Part shown: piece by piece, positions 1 to 11,363 of the stretch
Position numbering within the stretch: the stretch's first letter is position 1
Layout of the letters: every line of letters starts with the position of its first letter
Assembly (NCBI GenBank): GCA_963932465.1
Contig: OZ010788.1
Span: 198,030,559-198,094,558, forward strand
Direction of reading: 5' to 3'
Length of the DNA: 64,000 nt
Source: Maratus speciosus
Lineage: Eukaryota; Arthropoda; Arachnida; Araneae; Salticidae
Translations under genes and position numbers: made by a program
The notes under the pieces: model-generated
What the model was told of the DNA's origin: nothing
Databases searched by the model: none
The model's input: the letters and a program-made list of their open reading frames with translations, nothing else

Positions 1-478
1 ATAAAAATAAAAAAGTGCATTTCCATTAAACTATCATTGTAATATGATTCATTCTTAAGGACGATATTGCCAATAGGGTAAGGTGGTGCGCGAGTTCGCG
101 GTGTGCAAGAGTACGCAGAACCCATTACCTAATCCTAAAACAGAGTTTTGCATTTACCTACATTTGTAAACGATGTAATGGCATGATAAGTTTATGGCGA
201 AAAAAAATCCTGGATATTTTGGTGAAATTTTTAATTATTTAGGAGAGAAAAGGTGATTTTGGTCTTCTCTCTATAATATTTATGCGCGAATATCACAAAA
301 TGTGAGATTTTGAAAACAAAAATTTTGAAAATTTAAATCGTTTCAAAGCTTCTGATTTTTTAAAATGTTAGTTGAACAGCCGAATAAAGGAATTTACATG
401 TAAAATTGTTAAAGTTTGAAGAGCTTAAGCTCATTTTTATGTAATTATAATTATGTGCCATTTTCTTGGCATATGTAT

Positions 479-1050
479 GCCAGGATAATGACAATTTCAT
501 TCTAAAACATTTTTTCACATTCTTTTTTTTTATTTTTTTTTAGATCTAACATTTTAATTTTGTTTAAAGGAATATGTTTCCTCTATAGTACCTCAAATTC
601 AGTGTAATGTTCAGTTTTATTTGTAATTTATAGAATCCAGGAAAATGACATAATAAAAGTCTACTCACTTTTTACAAAGCCTTTAAACACATTATTTTCA
701 AAGAAATATCTAAAATATCTTGCTGGTAGCAATGATTTTACTACTTCTGACTTGAACTATGTCAAGAACAAGAAGAATTACTCTGCAGCGCCATCTTTAT
801 ACCTCATAAAGGACTAAAATGTGCAGGCCAGGACAATGACATTCATTTTCAGTGACAATCATATTTTAATTATAGATATACATATTATATTTGTAAAATA
901 CAGAACTTGTTACCTTCCACATATATGTGTTATATAAGGTATAATTATTAATTAGAAATAAAAAAAAAGCTAGAAAAAGATATTTGTACATGATAGCCGA
1001 AAGCCTTTTACTTTACATGCATCACAGTGGGACAGGCCAGGAAAATGACA
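479..1050 (+). repeat. Four diverged repeats carrying CCAGGAMAATGACA
   Basis: The motif CCAGGAnAATGACA occurs at about 479, 637, 828 and 1037, giving spacings of roughly 158, 191 and 209 bp. The sequence between copies is AT-rich and diverged. It looks like an old imperfect tandem array inside the candidate element around it. No coding potential is visible in 1-1500. Confidence 0.5.
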
Positions 1051-1624
1051 ATCTGAAATTTTAAAGTCTTTTTATTGCTTTATTCTCGTGTTATTGTGAA
1101 TATAATATCTCTTGAAAATACTTCTAAGAATATTTTTTATTAGAATGTAAAAAACGAAATTGCGTTACATAATATTAAATAGAAATTTTATTGTGGGGGC
1201 TGCAATTTCCGTATTTTGTGATATTGAACCTTATGGTTTTTGAAAACAGGATCATAATAAAGATTACAAAGGTAATTAATTTTTGTTTTTGTTTTATGGA
1301 TTATGTTATTATTGGACTAACTGCCACCTAAGTGATTTGGATTTCTTTATCATTAGACGGCATTAATGATGTTTCAAAGATATTTAGTGAGGATAGTGCA
1401 AGAGTTCGCAGTGCCAAAGTGTGCAAGAGTGCGCATCTACTTTTGGAAAAAATGCTACCTTTGCTAAAGCAGGATTTAAAATAACGGTTCTACAGACTTT
1501 CAATAATTACCTTTTTTATTAACCGCCGGTATGCTATTTCTTTCTCCCAACTTATTTTGTATCGTCTCCAAAAAATAACGTTACGTTATACAAGCCAGCC
1601 GTAAAACAAAGCAGGCGTATCATT

Positions 1625-2195
1625 GTACGATTAAATACTCTATAGCAATTTTTTAAACTTCTAAGCATCGCACATTTTCAATTTTTATACCGTCGTATTG
1701 GGGAAAAAAAAGTACTTTTTAATGCAATTTGTTTGAAAACTGTATCTCCATTTATTTTTGAAATATTAATTTTCTTTGTAGTTTTTAGCGACATTTGTTT
1801 AATTTTGGAAACTCAGGTATTCCATTTCTGTAGAAAGCAAAGGAAAAATAGTTCAAAAATAGCAATTATATCTTTTTGTTGCCATTTTCCCATAAAATAC
1901 GTGCTATTTTGAGAAAAATATAAAGCTATTATGAACTAAATTTAATTTTAAGTATCTATATTAATATTATAAACACATGGAGGCCTATCAATCATTAGAT
2001 AGACTTTTTTTTTTCTTCTTCTTGAGTTTCTTGCTGATTTTTTTTTGCTGGGTTTGTGTATTATTCAGCGATAGTGACGTCCTATACATACTTTATTGTA
2101 GATGTTGTTTATGACTGGATCGTAAATGAGGAATTCTTCAGCGGATTCGGATAACGTCGTTCTACATAAAATAAAATCTCATGTTTTAAGTCTTA
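1625..2195 (+). repeat. Fragment of Helitron module A
   Basis: This stretch aligns by eye with 16010-16800, the 5' half of the Helitron at 15908-19821. Shared landmarks in the same order include TTTTTATACCGTCGTAT-like sequence, GCAATTTGT followed by CTGTATCTC, a GTTGCCATTTTC block, and a TGCTGGGTTTGTGTATTATT block. No Helitron terminus is present, so it is a fragment or a relative without recognisable ends. Confidence 0.6.
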
Positions 2196-2206
2196 AAACT
2201 GAACTA

Positions 2207-2507
2207 CAGTAGAGTCCCGATTATCCGAGTCCCGCTTAACCGAGTTTCCGCTTTAACCGAGTTATTTTCTTCTGATGGACTGATGGCTTCTATTATTATG
2301 AAACAGCCATTATAAAGGAAGTGTTAGGTGAAGATGAAAGAGCAGTCGTAAAAAGTTAGAACTCTGATTTTCTGGTCAATATGAGAAAAAAAATGGCCAT
2401 ATTTTTTTTAACACCTCATTTATAATAGCTGTTTCATAATAATAGAAGCCATCAGTCCATCAGACGAAAATGATCCATTCCAAAGGTATAAGTTCGGGAC
2501 TCTACTG
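2207..2507. mobile_element. pogo/Tigger-like MITE, 301 bp
   Basis: The left end CAGTAGAGTCCCGATTATCC and the right end (minus strand CAGTAGAGTCCCGAACTTAT) share a 14-bp terminal inverted repeat. The phrase 'cccgattatccgag' is typical of pogo/Tigger-family ends. The left flank is TA (2205-2206); the right flank is CT, so one TA copy appears mutated. A second, inner inverted repeat of about 45 bp (around 2272-2320 and 2415-2462) makes the element fold back. Non-coding. Confidence 0.75.
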
Positions 2508-2766
2508 CTTCTACATTTATATACATATATATATATTTTCATCGGGGGCGACACTAAATTCTGAAAAAGCAGAAATTCTGTTCTCTAGTATACTGACTTT
2601 TCAGCAAGCAGCGTCACTGGAAGACCATTAGAATCTAAACTTTTTGAACCACGTATGTCGGTTATTTTTTCCATGTAATTTTTTTTTTCAGTTACTACAA
2701 TGAAAATTAAAGGATAAAATAAAAAAAATAATTGCCCGTGAGAAATTTAATTAGAGATAATTAATT

Positions 2767-3180
2767 AAAGTGGTACTTTAAAGTACCGTCAGTACATTAT
2801 GACTAAAATAAAGTAACAGAAAACCCACAAGGTATTTCAAATGACACCAGAATTGTGGTAAAATATTTCCTATTTAACACGTTAAGCGCCACGTCAGTCA
2901 CTGGTGACTGACACTGAACTTTTTGTTAAGAACGCGTCATTCACTGATGACTGACGGCCTAAAATATGATATATAACTAAATATATACATATTGTTTTAA
3001 GTAATTACAGAAAATTTATATAAAAGCTTCAATGGCAGTCATAGTGGCACTCAACGTGTTAATAAGTATGTGAAATATAGCCTTTTTCTTATTTACAAAT
3101 AAATTTTTTGGAAAATTCCGGTGCCAATAATTTATTTCAACACTTTAGCATTGAAAATGCTTTGCACCTGAAAGGGTTTA
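2767..3180. repeat. Family S repeat, split by a piggyBac-type MITE
   Basis: It aligns with 48733-48942: both contain GTACC-rich palindromes, CACCAGAATT, ACAAATAAATTT-like sequence, GGTGCCA and TTTATTTCAACA, in the same order. Copy 48733-48942 ends in CTGAAAGTG before TTAA, suggesting a decayed piggyBac-type MITE family. Here the sequence is interrupted at 2878-3058. A third partial relative (GGTACTTCTAAGTACCGTCA) sits near 5574. Confidence 0.5.
2878..3058. mobile_element. piggyBac-type MITE, 181 bp, TTAA target
   Basis: TTAA flanks both ends (2874-2877 and 3059-3062). The termini are CACGTTAAGCGCCAC on the left and CACGTTGAGTGCCAC on the right (minus strand), a 15-bp imperfect inverted repeat. 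The related uninterrupted sequence near 48830 lacks this insert and has a single TTAA-like site, supporting real insertion. There is no coding capacity; mobility would need a piggyBac transposase in trans. Confidence 0.88.
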
Positions 3181-3196
3181 AAAAATTATTATTTTT

Positions 3197-3345
3197 AGGT
3201 AGATTTCGTATGAAATACTACCTATTGGCGTCGTTCCTATGTTGGAATTTCTGAAACATTTTGCAGATCTACACCGATCATGACCCCAAGAACCCAAAAC
3301 CACCCTCAATAAAAAACTTTATCTATCTATATATATATATATATA
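3197..3345 (+). repeat. Family P repeat, copy 1
   Basis: About 145 bp, closely matching 56712-56850. It begins with a hairpin (AGGTAGATTTC, short loop, GAAATACTACCT) and ends in AACTTTATCTATCTATAT running into a TA microsatellite. Ending in a microsatellite resembles the 3' tail of some retroposons, but no poly(A) or coding sequence was found. Its class is unknown. Confidence 0.6.
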
Positions 3346-3380
3346 TATAGATATATATAGATATATATATATACATATAT
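3330..3380. repeat. (TA)n / TATAGA microsatellite
   Basis: Alternating TA with occasional GA interruptions. It continues at 3625-3656 on the other side of the hAT MITE at 3381-3624, so that MITE inserted into the microsatellite. Confidence 0.9.
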
Positions 3381-3621
3381 CAGTGGCGTGGCGTCCAGTC
3401 ATCGCTGGATGCGGCGATGACCAAGCAATATTTTAAAACTCTTAATAAGCTTTTAAAACTCTACGATCCAGTTTTAGTAGAACATTTGGAGTTCATGTAT
3501 AAGTGAGGTAAGATTTAAAGTTTCTTTTTTGAACATTCAACCATTAAATTTTAGAGTTAATAATTTTTCACCACAAACTTAAATAATTGCGATGACCACC
3601 GAAAATTTTCACGCCACGCCA

Positions 3622-3624
<3 letters not shown>
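3381..3624. mobile_element. hAT-type MITE, 244 bp
   Basis: The ends are a perfect 14-bp inverted repeat, CAGTGGCGTGGCGT, facing inward from both sides. It is inserted in a TA microsatellite, so the expected 8-bp duplication (acatatat / atatatat, 7 of 8 matching) is weak evidence here. A motif GCGATGACCA recurs near both ends. Non-coding. Confidence 0.78.
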
Positions 3625-3656
<32 letters not shown>

Positions 3657-3659
<3 letters not shown>

Positions 3660-4905
3660 TTTCTTCTGGACACAATAACTTCCACAATTCTGCACAAATC
3701 TCTTCCAAACTGATACATAAAATCAAGGGGCATAAAATCTCGGTCAAGTTCGTTAATGGGCAAAATCGGACCAAGGGGATGGAAATAGGGAGGGGTTTTG
3801 TGAAATACGAAAAAACCCCATAACTTCTTAAATTTTGTACATATCAAATCAGTTTAAAGTTTTTATTGCTTCTAAATATAGGGCAAAAAATTTATGTATC
3901 GCAGATTTTTGATAAAATTAAAAATGGGATCAAGGGGCGCAAAAAATAGGGTTTTTGGGTGAAAAAAATTCATAACTTCGTCAATTCTCAAGACATCAAA
4001 TCCAATTAATTTTATTATACATCTCCTTAATATTATCTACAACTTTTGTATTCACAAATTTTTGATAGGACCAATTCGTACCGCAAAAAAAAAAAAAAAA
4101 AAATTAAAAACGAAAACAAAAAAAGGGGGGTGAAGAAGAAAAATTTCTATAACTCCGTCAATTCACAAGATATAAAATCCTCATGAATTTATCATATATC
4201 TTCTTAATATTGTCTTCAACATTTATATAGACAAGGTTTTGATAGGACCAATTCTTACAACAAAAACAAATTAAAAATACATAGCGGTTGAAAACGAAAT
4301 CATCTTATTAAGAATGTATTCAAATCCAAACTGCTTATTTTCTTAATCATTTTTAAATTAATTTTTGCTCTCAAACGCGTCGAATTGATAGATTCTCTTC
4401 TTCAGAAACTATATAATGTACCGTAATGATCGATTTTTTGATAGAGGCAGAATATATTTCAAAAAATGATGTCAAAGTGGGCATTTTGAACAGAATTTCG
4501 AAAGCGATTGTGTTAGAAACGAAAAATATTGCCCTACTGAGAAAATAATTGTTTATTAATCAAGTTTCAATTAATTGAAAGAAAAATAAAAACACATGTT
4601 GCTTATAAATCTTTTCAAAAATCACGTCAGCAAGTTTCGTATTTTTTCTATTAAAAATTAATCTGAAAATGTGCCATAAAATTTCGAGTTGTTGAGCATG
4701 GAAAAGTATTTTTTTGAATACCGCCTTAACATGATTCTGATAAAACCAGCTATTATATAAAAAATGAAATAAAAACTCGTCAAAAGCGGTCAGATAAAAC
4801 TGTTAAAGTGGATTTATCATGATTTAGTTTCTGTTGGTGCAATTAATATACTTAACTTCGAAATCTACCTTCGCCTGTAGGCCGGGCCGGAAGGGATTTT
4901 TTTTT
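3657..4905. repeat. Family R repeat, copy 1
   Basis: It aligns over most of its length with 60008-61850, where a family Z element interrupts it. Both copies start directly after a TA microsatellite with TGGACACnATAACTTCC and end near TCTACCT(T/C)CGCCTGTAGGCC. A third partial copy is at 6218-6570. The minus strand of its right edge overlaps the last codons of the transposase-like exon at 4824-5063, so R may be the 3' part of an old piggyBac-like transposon. That link is an inference. Confidence 0.6.
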
Positions 4906-5063
4906 TTTTTAGGTTTCGATCTTTTAAGCAGTCCTCTAGTTATGCGACGTCTATATTCCAGGGACAACATGTTCTCTCGCATCTCCACATATGCAATATA
5001 TGAATTTACGCATGCCATTCTAGCACAGAAAAAATGAGCCGGTATCATAACTTTTTCAATTTC
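4824..5063 (-). pseudogene. piggyBac-like transposase C-terminal exon (fragment)
   Basis: An open exon on the minus strand starts immediately after a good splice acceptor (pyrimidine-rich stretch then ACAG at 5064-5067) and runs to a stop at 4824. The protein contains HFFCARMACVNSYIAYVE, then LSLEYRRRITRGLLKRSK, then a lysine/proline-rich link and VDFEVKY. This spacing (aromatic/VN-Y block, then LExRRxIxxGLL) resembles the region after the catalytic core in piggyBac transposases, judged by eye from family knowledge. The catalytic Asp residues and the C-terminal cysteine domain are not in this exon, and no upstream exon was recognised. It is probably a relic. Confidence 0.4.
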
Positions 5064-5707
5064 CTGTAAAAAATAATAATGAAACAGAAAAGAAATACTA
5101 GGGAAATTATTACTACACTACATTTTAGTAATTAGATTTTAAAGCAGATGAAAACGATGCATAACTACACAGGCGAAAAGTAAACAAGAAGTTTTTCTCC
5201 AACACCCAGTGTACTGACTTATAAGTACCACCGAGTAATTCAACTGTTAAATCAAATACATACACCATTCACCTAAAATCGCTAGTCAAATTGTATTTCA
5301 AGATCATAATGAACACATAAAAGAAAATCCAACACTTATCTTATATCCTTTACTGTGTTTGCAGCAATAAAAAGACGAGCGTAACAATCTGTACAAAATG
5401 TCAGCACAAAACACATCGAGTGTTTCAAAGATACCCTCCTTTCTTGCTAAAATAACAAACCTAGAACTACTGCTGCCATGTATTCGGATAAAGTGGAGTT
5501 AAAAGAGTGTTTTTGCAAAGCATCATTAGAATATTAGTAATATTCACTACGGGATGAACGTTTAAAGTGAGTGGTACTTCTAAGTACCGTCAGTAGATAA
5601 AGGGTTAACATAGTTGCCACCGTAACCAGAATCATCTGTGCTGCGATACTATATTAATAGGAGCAGAAAGTCTGAAATTTTAAGCAGTACCACACAAAAG
5701 TATAAGG

Positions 5708-5895
5708 AAGCTTGAAGATGACGCTGCAGAAAAAGCCAAAAACTTTATTAAAAAAAGTGAAGTAAACCCATGAAGCCAAAAGCTGCATCAAAGAAAAAAC
5801 TGTGGATATGTCCAGGCTGCTCAGAAATTCCGGTGGCACGAAGAGTGCACAGACTATGCAGGTTGTGGTCACTACAAATGTGACGTTTGTCAGTG
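5708..5895 (+). pseudogene. Transposase C-terminal PHD-like zinc-finger remnant
   Basis: One plus-strand frame gives KLEDDAAEKAKNFIKK; a second gives KKLWICPGCSE; then the first frame resumes as RWHEECTDYAGCGHYKCDVC followed by a stop. Together these form a C-x2-C ... W-H-x2-C ... C-x2-C pattern like the C-terminal fingers of pogo/Tigger/jerky-type DDE transposases. The reading frame is broken by a stop and a frameshift, so it is not functional. It lies 270 bp inside the right end of the candidate TA-flanked element, a position that fits a transposase 3' end. No DDE core was recognised upstream. Confidence 0.45.
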
Positions 5896-6217
5896 AAATG
5901 CTTCCAATTTTATATTGCGCACTCTGGCACACTTGACTTCGCACTCTTCACCTCAATGGTCGTACAAGAGTGTGCATTTAGGAGGATAATCTTTTTGCAA
6001 ATAATACCGAAAGGGTTTCTCATAAGTTGATGAATACAATTTTTCTTTGTTAGATTAATAATCTAAGATTATAAATAAAGTATAACCACATCCATTAAAT
6101 CTGTACATTTATTGTTATTTAATGAAATAGCCAAAGTGTACACTTCTGCACTACCTTACCCTATGTTTCTATATATGTGATGTTCATCGATGGAAGCCTT
6201 AATCATTTTAGTTAGGA

Positions 6218-6570
6218 AACGCACGAAATTGGCAGGCGTTCTTATTCAGAAACTATTTAATCAAATTGTGTTTCCCTTTTTTTTGTTAAGGCAAAAGAAA
6301 TTTCAGAAAATGCTGTCAAAGTGAGCGTTTTGAACCGAATGTCTGGACACTGGTCTGGAAGCTGGGAAGAAAAAACCCTGTCATCATGCGACAAAAATTG
6401 TTTATAATTCACTAAGTAATTTATTTATCAAAAAATGGAAAACGCTACTCGATTACAAATTGATTCAATACCCAGAAATGCCAATTTTATGCATTTACGT
6501 TTAAAAAGGAGTCAGAAAATGTGTCAGAAAGTTTCGCGTTGTTGAGCAGGGGATATGAGAACAGTCTTAA
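6218..6570. repeat. Family R repeat, partial copy 3
   Basis: It matches the middle of the other R copies: TTATTCAGAAACTAT, a block with TGTCAAAGTGnGCnTTTTGAA, and a GTTTCGnGTTGTTGAGC-type block. Both edges are truncated relative to 61300-61650. It starts about 55 bp past the right end of the 76-6161 candidate. Confidence 0.55.
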
Positions 6571-7178
6571 GACAATATTTGTTATTCAAGACATTCAAGT
6601 CAAAATGGAAAACGATCCAGAACTCTTGCCGATAAATTTAAATGGTGAGACAACTAACTAAAATAAACATATTTGACCATAGAACCTCTGGTTGAAACTG
6701 TTCAGATGCCAGAGGCGCTTTCTGATTGTTCTGATTGTTGCGGCTCTTGAGTTAGAGTCGTGTCTGGCATTTCATCGCGGAGAAAAGTTTCTCTCTTTCC
6801 GAGCCAACTCTTGGTGACAATGACAACTTACTGAAATGAAGGCTGATGAAGAAAAACAAAAATGATAATTTATTTTCTTTTGTTGCTTCTGAAAGTTCGT
6901 TATTGCTCTTGTTATTTTGAGAATAGGTTTTAATAATATTTAATATTAGCATTCTTGCAGCAGCTTATAAAATGACGTTGTTTTCCTTTCTTTCTACTAC
7001 TAACCATGTGAAGAGAAATGTACTTCCTGAATTCGGCTTTAAAACCATTATTATTATTAGAAACTAGCGTGCTTCACTACGCTGGTCGCTTTTTTTTTTT
7101 TTTTTTTTTTTTTTTTAACGAAACTCGAATTTTAATATTAAACTTTTCCGAATCCCATTTGTCATCTTATCCCATGGC
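6571..7178. other. No recognisable feature
   Basis: AT-rich sequence with short open frames only and a 31-bp poly(T) run near 7089. The last 8 bases (cccatggc, 7171-7178) are the left target duplication of the hAT element that follows. Confidence 0.6.
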
Positions 7179-7239
7179 CAGTGGCGTAGCCAGGATTTCG
7201 TTTCGGGGGGGGGGTCCAAAATTTTTTTCTTCAGGTTAT

Positions 7240-7800
7240 ACCTATATAGTAAAACCTGTCAAGATGAAATCGTAAATATTGCTGGAAAATTCCGTTTTAC
7301 ACAGGTTTTTGTGTTATTAGGTGTATTTGTATAGTATTATTTTCCGTAGCACGGAATAGTTCTGTTTAGACAGAATTCCGTTATAGGCAGGTTCCATTTT
7401 TACAAGTTTTGTGTTTTTATATAAGAATACTTATTTATGTCATATGAATAAAATAAAACTTGTCAAAATAGTAATTGTCTATAACAGAATCCTGTCTTTA
7501 ACGGAAGCGTTACATGGTCTTAATATGAATTGCGATGCAATTAAATTTGCCGAAAACCTGCCTGAAAGGGGATTTTCATTGTTCTTTAGTGAAACATAGT
7601 GAAACCTGTGAAACTGGAATCTTTCTATAACGGAATCCTGTCTCAAACGGATGAGTTTCAGACTGCGAAACGAACAATAGATCTTATTGAGGTTGTGTAT
7701 CTTAGAAGCATAATTAATTACACTTCTTTCTATGGAAGCCTGTCTAAAATGGAACTTTTTACCAGTCCCTTTGAATCTTGTCTTGACTGTGTAGTGTATG
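7240..7800 (+). repeat. pogo-like end repeats (TATAACGGAATCCTGTCT)
   Basis: The phrase 'ata(t/a)aACGGAATCCTGTCT(a/c)AAACGGA' recurs with variations at about 7270-7400, 7470-7510 and 7620-7650, alternating with AACCTGTnAAAnTGGAA. A matching set sits at 11390-11550 near the other end of the hAT element. Similar phrases occur at 22242-22350 and 49210-49340. The alternation resembles repeated ends of pogo/Tigger elements. The 62- and 68-residue open frames here are low-information translations of this repeat. Confidence 0.5.
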
Positions 7801-8011
7801 TATAATAGAAGTATTTCGAGTAACTTTAAGAATTTAGGTATATCCTTATTTAATTTCTTAATTAAAAAAAAAGCATGGATAAAAAATGTAAGGCAAATCT
7901 CTATAACTGCAACTAATAATACATTGAAGTTACATTAATATTTACCAATGAAAAATATTCTCTATGATTTAAAAAGAGCTGAGAGCATACTGAAGAGTTA
8001 AATTTAATTAA

Positions 8012-8222
8012 CCCATTCGCTGTCATCGACGAATATACTCGTGGCTTTAATTTATTAATTACTTTGTCACCACTATTTTAGAATTAAAAATATTGCCTCA
8101 TTTAATGGCAGAAATTTCGCCGTATTAGTAAAGCGAAACTTACCTTTTTAAATTTGTGGTAGCAAACGACTTTTAACAAAAAATTTGAAAATTATTACTT
8201 TATAGTTTTGGCATCGAATGGG
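8012..8222. mobile_element. piggyBac-type MITE, 211 bp, TTAA target
   Basis: TTAA flanks both ends (8008-8011 and 8223-8226). The ends CCCATTCGCTGTCATCGACG (left) and CCCATTCGATGCCAAAACTA (right, minus strand) share about 13 of the first 14 bases. Non-coding. Confidence 0.85.
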
Positions 8223-8432
8223 TTAAATCAAGTTTCATATTACATAACATTTGCCTACAATAAAGTTAGGATCAAGTGGTTAAGTTTAAAACAGCAATTT
8301 CCATGTTTAATTTCTTGCCATTGAATTAAGAACTTGTACTGTAATAGATATTGGATAATGATTTCACATAAGTATCAATCACATGAGCCATTCATGCGAT
8401 CGCCGCGCTCCCCATGGGAGTTTTTGAGATAA

Positions 8433-9117
8433 CCCAGATAGCATGAACATTAGCAGCAAGTTTATTTTTTCTGATATTATCTTGCCGTGACAAATTTGAA
8501 TTGAGAAATTCGCAGCAAATCTCCCTCAAGGTATACCATCACCCACTTGCATGAGTAGTTTGTTGTGAAACTGATGCAAGACTGTCTTTAAATCACTAAA
8601 GTGACGAAATTAAAAAAATCCCTCTGTTGAGAGAATAGACAATCAGCACATACACAGAAATTGCAGAAATTTTATTCGGTAGGCACCGCTTTTTCTAAGC
8701 GCTATACTTATTAAATACCAAAAAATGCTCGAAATGAATAGTACAAATAATACCTAAACCTGTTTGTGGGGATAAAACCGATGCAACTGACTTCTGACGG
8801 TGCTTTCGCATCAATAGACTTGATCAGGTCTATGGACCCCTTCGAAGGGGTTAAACTTTATAGTGTGGCATGGAAAGATTACTACTTTGCAGTAAGTCTG
8901 CAGTATTATTGATTACTTGTTTGCCGTTAGTTTGCAATAAATTTGATAGAGTATGAATTTAACTTGCACAAGTTAGCTGCAAGTTCAAAATGTGGTGACT
9001 TCGGCGTTTGCGTTAATGAACTTTCAGTCTTGTCATGCTGAGCTTACTGCAACTTTGCAGGTTTTCAAAGCAAAACTTTTGCAAATTTTCTGCAAACTAA
9101 AAATGCTATGTCGGAAG
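8433..9117. mobile_element. Possible TIR element with CC(A/G)ACATAGCAT-like ends
   Basis: The left side begins CCCAGATAGCATGAACATTA and the right side, on the minus strand, reads CCGACATAGCATTTTTAGTT. Both continue into GCAG/AAAnTTT-type sequence. GCAA and TTGCA motifs are dense throughout. I could not define a target duplication, so the superfamily is unassigned and the boundaries are approximate. Confidence 0.35.
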
Positions 9118-9590
9118 GTTTTAAACGTAAGAAAAAGATCTTGCATTTTCAGTTACAGAAACTAGTAATGTAAGAAGCGCACACATCAAATATAGTTCAT
9201 GCTGGAAAAAGCAGTTTTGTTACAATTGTCTTATTCAGCCATAATTCTTTTGGGTTTCCATGTTTCATGTCTCGCCACTTGTGATACTATATTCGATCTA
9301 ATAGTTGCTTCCGATATCTGGTCGTCTTTAAGGAAGTTAAATTTTTGTAATAAGTTTATTTGTGATGGATTAGCACTATTTTGGAAGTATTAGAATGAGT
9401 AATAAATGGTTCATGGTGGTTTGTGTTTTTGTACTTCCCAGCCAATTTATTTTAGATGGTTCAAAACAGTTTTAGAACATTCTCCAAGTTCAGCAATAAG
9501 CTTCGGACGGGTCGGATTTATGCAGCTCTAGAAGGGATACTTAGGAGTTCCGTGGAAGGGGGTAGCGGCGCCCTTCTAGGCCATTAATAA

Positions 9591-10330
9591 TCATAAAATT
9601 CCAAATCTTCCGATTGCACCCTTAAACAACTTGACAGGAGAGTCAAGAATCTCATCTCTGTATATTTCAGCATTCACAGTTGCACTGGTAAAAATGTGTC
9701 GGTCACTGCGACCATTCAAAATGATGTCCGTCCATACCACCATTCCACGACCTTTGTATCGATGCCTTTCACGGATGTTTGCAGCCTTATTGCATGTGAT
9801 TTTCTCCCTCCATATACACGTCTGTAGTAACTCTCTCAACAAAATCGGGATTCATCGGTAAAGAGAACTCGGCTCCAGTCCGTGGTACTCCAATGATGAT
9901 GATCTCTGCACCACTTTAACCGGGCGCATTTCGCTACCGGAGTTAGTGGAACACAAATCATAGGTTTCCTTGCATGCAGCCTGTCACTCACAGTAAACCA
10001 GGATCGTCGAGTTCTTGTTGCTGCAGCAAACTCCCTGTAATCTGAACTGACGTCAATTGCCTATTTCTTTTAGCAATCGTTGGCAAATTACAGTCCTGAG
10101 AGCCTATTGTGGTGCGTTTTCTAACTTGTCCTGGTTGTCTGTGGACATTATACCAGTGTCTTTAAACCGTTTACAGATTCTTGACATGACGCTTTTGGCT
10201 ATTTATAAGACTTTACAGACCCCTAAGAGTGTCTGTCCTGCTTCCATTCTCCCTATCGCACGCAATTTCTCAAAATGTCTTCTGGACGATATATTCCACC
10301 TATTAGAAGCAAAGTTTTACCTAATTACAC
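9591..10330 (-). pseudogene. Tc1/mariner transposase pseudogene
   Basis: The minus strand encodes, in successive shifted frames, pieces in the order of a Tc1-type transposase: RRHFEKLRAIGRMEAGQT and SVMSRICKRFKDTG (N-terminal helix-turn-helix region), then TTDWSRVLFTDESRF around the first catalytic Asp, then GRGMVVWTDIILNGRSD and AEIYRDEILDSPVKLFKGAI before the second Asp. Several in-frame stops and shifts occur between the pieces, and the sequence loses similarity just before the second Asp, so two catalytic residues are missing. The longest uninterrupted piece is 9591-9842. It is unrelated in sequence to the intact Tc1 at 38856-40381 and is older. Confidence 0.85.
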
Positions 10331-11072
10331 GTACAATCCTTAAAGTTAGACTTCAAATTACCCACATGCGCTGCTTTTCACACATGAACCGAAAGAACGG
10401 GCTGAGGCTGAAAATTTTGCATACATTTCTGTAGCGAATGTTAATCCCATTGGACTACGTGATAACGGTGACATTGAGTTACCTTTCTGGAAATTCCCTT
10501 AATAGAATTAACATAAAGCACCTTTTTATGGTTGTTCCTTTAATTTTTCTTGCCAGTGTATTTTGAAAGTGGTAACAAATAACCAGTCCAAAAATAAAGT
10601 TTCTTTTATTAATTGCAGGCAGCAGATTTAAAGTAATTGCTAATATTGTCCGTTATAATGTGAACAAAGATAAGGGTCACGAGACTCAACCAATGTACCG
10701 TTATTGCGTTTGTATAAACTCGTTCTTTCCCATAAGTGTCGACAACAGAACCCCATCGAAGTTCAATATAAAGAAGTTTTACATGTAATCTAGTTACAGT
10801 AAATTTGTGTAAACGGAATAGCAGGTATACTTGTATAGTTATCCTTCCGTCTCGGGACATTAAAATGTTTTTTTTATGAGAGGATTCCGTGTTTTCAGTA
10901 AACCTGCCAAAAATGATTCACAATTGGAACAAGTTTCATATCAGATAGGTTTCAAACGTTAGCAAGCACAAAGTGTTGTTTTCGTCGAGCCTTGAATTGT
11001 TTTCATTTGAGATAGGTCATCTTCACAGATTTTGCTGTAATAGATTTATGCTCTTTAGAGGTGGTGTTATAG

Positions 11073-11363
11073 CAGCGGTTTCCAACCTGCGGTAGCGTAT
11101 CCCTGGGGGTGCATGGCTGGTCTGCTGGGGTATGCGAGAATAATATTGGTAATGGCGGAAGTCACAAAAATGTTAGGAATATCAATGTAATTTGCATCGA
11201 TTTATTATATGGTTGTGATAAGAAGATTACTAATAGAAAAAAGCATGTTTACGTTATCTCCTTGAGTGGAGAGGGGTAAGGGGGACGTGTTTATGAGAAA
11301 TGGGGGTACTCCGAAATGAAAAACCTAAGAAAGGAGTACGTGAAAGAAAAAAGTTTGGAAAGT
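11073..11363. mobile_element. Degenerate hAT-like MITE
   Basis: It begins CAGCGGTTTCCAACCTGCGG, close to the CAGTGnTTCCCAACCTG ends common in hAT elements, and ends near AAGTTTGGAAAGTGAG, a weak inverse. GGGGGT runs are present. No 8-bp duplication could be defined, so both the class and the right boundary are tentative. Confidence 0.35.

Larger units (their letters stand above)
76..6161. mobile_element. Possible TA-flanked transposon with GGGTAAGGT ends (6.1 kb)
   Basis: The left end reads GGGTAAGGTGGTGC and the right end is its near-exact inverse (GGGTAAGGTAGTGC on the minus strand). Both are flanked by TA (74-75 and 6162-6163), as expected of Tc1/mariner/pogo-type insertion. A GTGCAAGAGTGCGCA-like motif recurs near both ends (about 88, 1397-1430 and, inverted, 5925-5975), which could be transposase binding sites. 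A transposase C-terminal remnant lies 270 bp inside the right end. The interior is crowded with other insertions, so pairing these two ends as one element is an inference; they could belong to two different copies. Confidence 0.4.

Noticed and set aside
5654..5944. 96-residue minus-strand frame with hydrophobic stretches
   Set aside because: It is antisense to the zinc-finger transposase remnant at 5708-5895 and has no family resemblance.
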